Below, piece by piece: positions 2,983-5,320 of a DNA stretch of 5,320 nucleotides. A program made the position numbers and the translations under genes. Location of the stretch: the NCBI GenBank assembly GCA_027028225.1, contig JALVJP010000042.1, forward strand, positions 1 to 5,320, written 5' to 3'. Position 1 is the first letter of the stretch. Each line of letters starts with the position of its first letter. This DNA is from Candidatus Parcubacteria bacterium. Its GTDB lineage: Bacteria; Patescibacteriota; Minisyncoccia; Phycocordibacterales; UBA1006. Below the pieces are notes generated by a model that did no database searches, was not told where the DNA came from, and saw only the letters and a program-made list of their open reading frames with translations.

Positions 2983-5320
2983 GTCAAAAATGTTAATTTC
3001 TTTATCCCACTCTCGAACTTCAAGAGGATCGACAAAATGTTTCTTTATGTAAGACTTCTCGTTTTCAATACGTGTGTTCATATCTTTCTCAACAGAGCGA
3101 AGCCCGTCCGCATCAACAAGTCCTTTCTTGTGTGCAAGCCGAGCAACCGAACGAACAAGGTGGTAACGTGTGAGCTCATTTCGCGAGAGCATATCAAACG
3201 GTGATGTTGTTGAACCACGCTCGCGGTATCCATGAATAATAGTTCGATCTGATATATCGTAAGGAAAGATAAGCTTTTCAATTGTCGTCGCGTATCCATG
3301 ATAGTGAAAGAGAATTCCTGTATCTTTTCCAAGGAAACGACGCACTATTTCTTCTCGCGAGAAGTGTGAACACTTCCCATCAAACACATTGAGACAGAAT
3401 ACATTCACAAAGCGAGTGCGAATGTGAGGAAGTGTTTTTCGTAAAAGGATAAGCCCCGCAATCGCTTCCTCTGTCACATAATCACCAATCGTAACAATAG
3501 TAATATGAGGATCTCTCTGTGAAAACCAATCCCATGTCATAATTCCCTGCTCAGCTTGTTTCTCTGCTTGTTCTCGTGTGAGAAAAGTGCGACGCATTCG
3601 TTTTCCCACAACGATGATGTTAAGTCGATTAAATGAGTGCATTGTCTTTTCCATTGCGAGTTTCATCAAATTTTTGTCTGCTGGGAAGTAAGCAGCTACA
3701 ATATCGTGATCACGGTCAAGGTTCTCAGCAATGAATGAAGGATTTTGGTGTGAGAATCCGTTGTGATCTTGTCGTTCGAGGAGAGAGGAAAGGATTACAT
3801 TGAGAGACGGAACAGGGTTACGAAACGGAACCTCACGAGCAACTTTGATAAACTTCACATACTGGTCTGCCATTGATGCAACAATTTGTCCAAATGATTC
3901 ATAGGTTGCAAAGTATCCGTAGCGCCCGGTGAGCGTGTAACCCCACAACATTCCAAAGAGAACATTTTCTGAGAGCATCTCAATTACTCGCCCACTTCGC
4001 CCAAAATCTTTATCCCATGATTCTAATTTCCTCTGCCATACCCGTTTCGTCGCTTCAAAAATCGCATGGAGTTTATTTGAGTATGTCTCATCAGGAGAGA
4101 AGAGTCTCACTTCGTTTTCAAGACGAATGAGATCGCGGAGATACTTCCCTGCTTCCTCCATCGAACTCTTCCCTTCGTCTTTGAGGATCTCTTGTTGTAC
4201 AAAAATATCTCTAAATTGAGGTGTCTTCGGCATTTTCATCCGCTCTCCGTGCGCGTAAGAAGAACGCCCAACTCTTCGATTCTCTTCTGGAAGAAGTGCG
4301 ATAATATCATCATCAATAACTACCCTCTTCTCCTCACCTTCAAAACGAATAAGTTCGTCAATGTGGTAGGAGTGAAGCCAATCCTCAAGAATGTGGAGGT
4401 TTTCAGAGTTTCCTTTCACCCCAGAGAATACAACTTGATGCGCATCGCAATTTCCTTCAATCTTCTTCCCCTCTACCTCTTTTGGCCCAGTCACCCCCTT
4501 CGGTGTGCGTAAGATAATCATCGGCCATTGAGGAGGAAGTGTATCACTTCCCTGTTCTTGAATACGGAGGATATCCTGCATTGCATCATCAAATGTTTCA
4601 AGGAGTTGTGCGTGTAGAGAATCTCTCTCCTCCGCTGATTCTACGTAGTAGACTTTCCACCCGAGCGATTCGAAATAGGAACGAAGATCGTCTTCGCTCA
4701 TTCGCCCATAAATTGTGGGGCCAGAAATTTTGTAGCCATTCAAGTGGAGCACAGGGAGCACCGCCCCATCCGTTTCTGGAGAAATAAACGAATTTACATT
4801 CCAAGAAGTTGCGAGTGTTGCAGTCTCCGCTTCCCCATCTCCGATGATACATACATTGATGAGTTTCTTATTGTCGAGAATGCTTCCTGTTGCAACGGCG
4901 AGTGAGTAGCCAAGTTCTCCTCCCTCGAGGATTACGCCGGGAGCATGTGGATTGAGATGAGATGGGTATCCGTAGGGGACGGAAAAATGTCGCACCACCT
5001 GTGTAAATCCTTCTTCAGTGTAAGGAAGCTTGTGAGGAGAGAAGTGCGTAAGTGATCCTTCCACAAGAATGTTTGCTTGATAAGCAGGAAATCCATGACC
5101 AGGACCAACGGTGAGGAGAAAATCTCGCTCAGGATAATCACGAATGAGTCTATTCGTGTGTGCATACACAAGGTTAACCCCCGGGCAGGTTCCCCAGTGC
5201 CCGAGCAAGCGATCTTTTATGTGTTCATCTCGGAGCGCTTCTTTGAGAAAAACATTCTCTTTGAGAAAAATCTGCGCTACTGCGAGATAATTTGTCAGCC
5301 GTGTCAGTTTTTGTAATGCG
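2968..5320 (-). CDS. xfp: xylulose-5-phosphate/fructose-6-phosphate phosphoketolase, 5' end cut off
   Basis: This thiamine-diphosphate enzyme converts xylulose-5-P plus phosphate into acetyl phosphate and glyceraldehyde-3-P, and often fructose-6-P into acetyl phosphate and erythrose-4-P. The frame is open to the right edge: 783 codons are visible from LTNYLAVAQIFLKEN onward, and alignment from memory with the Bifidobacterium enzyme suggests about 20-25 residues are missing. The TTG at 5208 is an internal Leu, not the start. Motifs in order (visible numbering): GHWGTCPG (40-47), GPGHG (72-76), PSH (His121), EGGELGY (132-138), GDGEAET (160-166), LHLNGYK, RTPKGVTGPK, EGNCDAHQ, LSEN, TGRYG, TYESF, RQDHNGFSHQNPSF, GKRMRR and GSTTSPFDM. 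The counterparts of Bifidobacterium His64, His97, His142, His320 and His553 are all present. After GDGEAET the usual GP is AT. It stops with TAA 11 nt before the upstream rplY ATG. Enzyme and product are certain; sugar preference cannot be read from sequence. Confidence 0.97.
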   Translation of the reverse strand, partial: ALQKLTRLTNYLAVAQIFLKENVFLKEALRDEHIKDRLLGHWGTCPGVNLVYAHTNRLIRDYPERDFLLTVGPGHGFPAYQANILVEGSLTHFSPHKLPYTEEGFTQVVRHFSVPYGYPSHLNPHAPGVILEGGELGYSLAVATGSILDNKKLINVCIIGDGEAETATLATSWNVNSFISPETDGAVLPVLHLNGYKISGPTIYGRMSEDDLRSYFESLGWKVYYVESAEERDSLHAQLLETFDDAMQDILRIQEQGSDTLPPQWPMIILRTPKGVTGPKEVEGKKIEGNCDAHQVVFSGVKGNSENLHILEDWLHSYHIDELIRFEGEEKRVVIDDDIIALLPEENRRVGRSSYAHGERMKMPKTPQFRDIFVQQEILKDEGKSSMEEAGKYLRDLIRLENEVRLFSPDETYSNKLHAIFEATKRVWQRKLESWDKDFGRSGRVIEMLSENVLFGMLWGYTLTGRYGYFATYESFGQIVASMADQYVKFIKVAREVPFRNPVPSLNVILSSLLERQDHNGFSHQNPSFIAENLDRDHDIVAAYFPADKNLMKLAMEKTMHSFNRLNIIVVGKRMRRTFLTREQAEKQAEQGIMTWDWFSQRDPHITIVTIGDYVTEEAIAGLILLRKTLPHIRTRFVNVFCLNVFDGKCSHFSREEIVRRFLGKDTGILFHYHGYATTIEKLIFPYDISDRTIIHGYRERGSTTSPFDMLSRNELTRYHLVRSVARLAHKKGLVDADGLRSVEKDMNTRIENEKSYIKKHFVDPLEVREWDKEINIFDLPEE

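Noticed and set aside
3078..3332. 84-codon minus-strand ORF and other ORFs inside xfp and the transglycosylase gene
   Set aside because: They are out-of-frame shadows of clearly coding genes and have no family features.
4890..4899. Val where many phosphoketolases have SHA after EGGELGY, first suspected as loss of a catalytic His
   Set aside because: Counting along the Bifidobacterium sequence places His142 in the PSH motif upstream, which is conserved here.
5206..5208. TTG at 5208 as the phosphoketolase start
   Set aside because: The frame continues to the window edge with recognisable family sequence (LTNYLAVAQIFLKEN), so this codon is an internal leucine.

Overview
The window is about 5.3 kb of compact bacterial sequence. 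All recognisable genes lie on the minus strand, so the gene order reads from the right edge to the left: phosphoketolase (5' end cut by the window), ribosomal protein bL25, a secreted coiled-coil lytic transglycosylase, a small helical protein of unknown function, and tRNA-Gly(CCC). The left 577 bases hold no convincing complete gene. They contain hairpins, plus-strand terminators, a palindromic REP/MITE-like element and possibly the tail of a plus-strand gene entering from the left.

The organism appears to be a small-genome fermentative bacterium of moderate GC. The short single-domain bL25, the phosphoketolase, the near-absence of Shine-Dalgarno sequences and promoters lying right against start codons would fit a Patescibacteria/CPR genome. 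This is inference: nothing here is a decisive taxonomic marker. The standard genetic code fits, because about 1,500 codons are open and stops are TAA or TAG.

Right part (2968-5320): Xfp splits xylulose-5-P or fructose-6-P into acetyl phosphate plus a triose or tetrose phosphate, feeding ATP synthesis through acetate kinase. Its catalytic histidines are conserved. Middle (2600-2960): rplY has its own promoter inside the end of xfp and probably a nearly leaderless message. Its intrinsic terminator abuts an extended -10 element placed 7 nt before the ATG of the next gene. Left-middle (578-2599): the transglycosylase, the 173-aa protein and tRNA-Gly are tightly packed and probably co-transcribed.

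The most notable points are the join of a PcsB/EnvC-type coiled coil (the kind controlled by FtsEX) to a lytic transglycosylase domain; two promoters that imply leaderless messages; a 103-bp element whose two hairpin arms differ only by compensatory changes within their stems; a 12-bp palindrome present twice; and a tRNA-Gly with A at the discriminator position. I found no clearly undescribed defence or mobile system.
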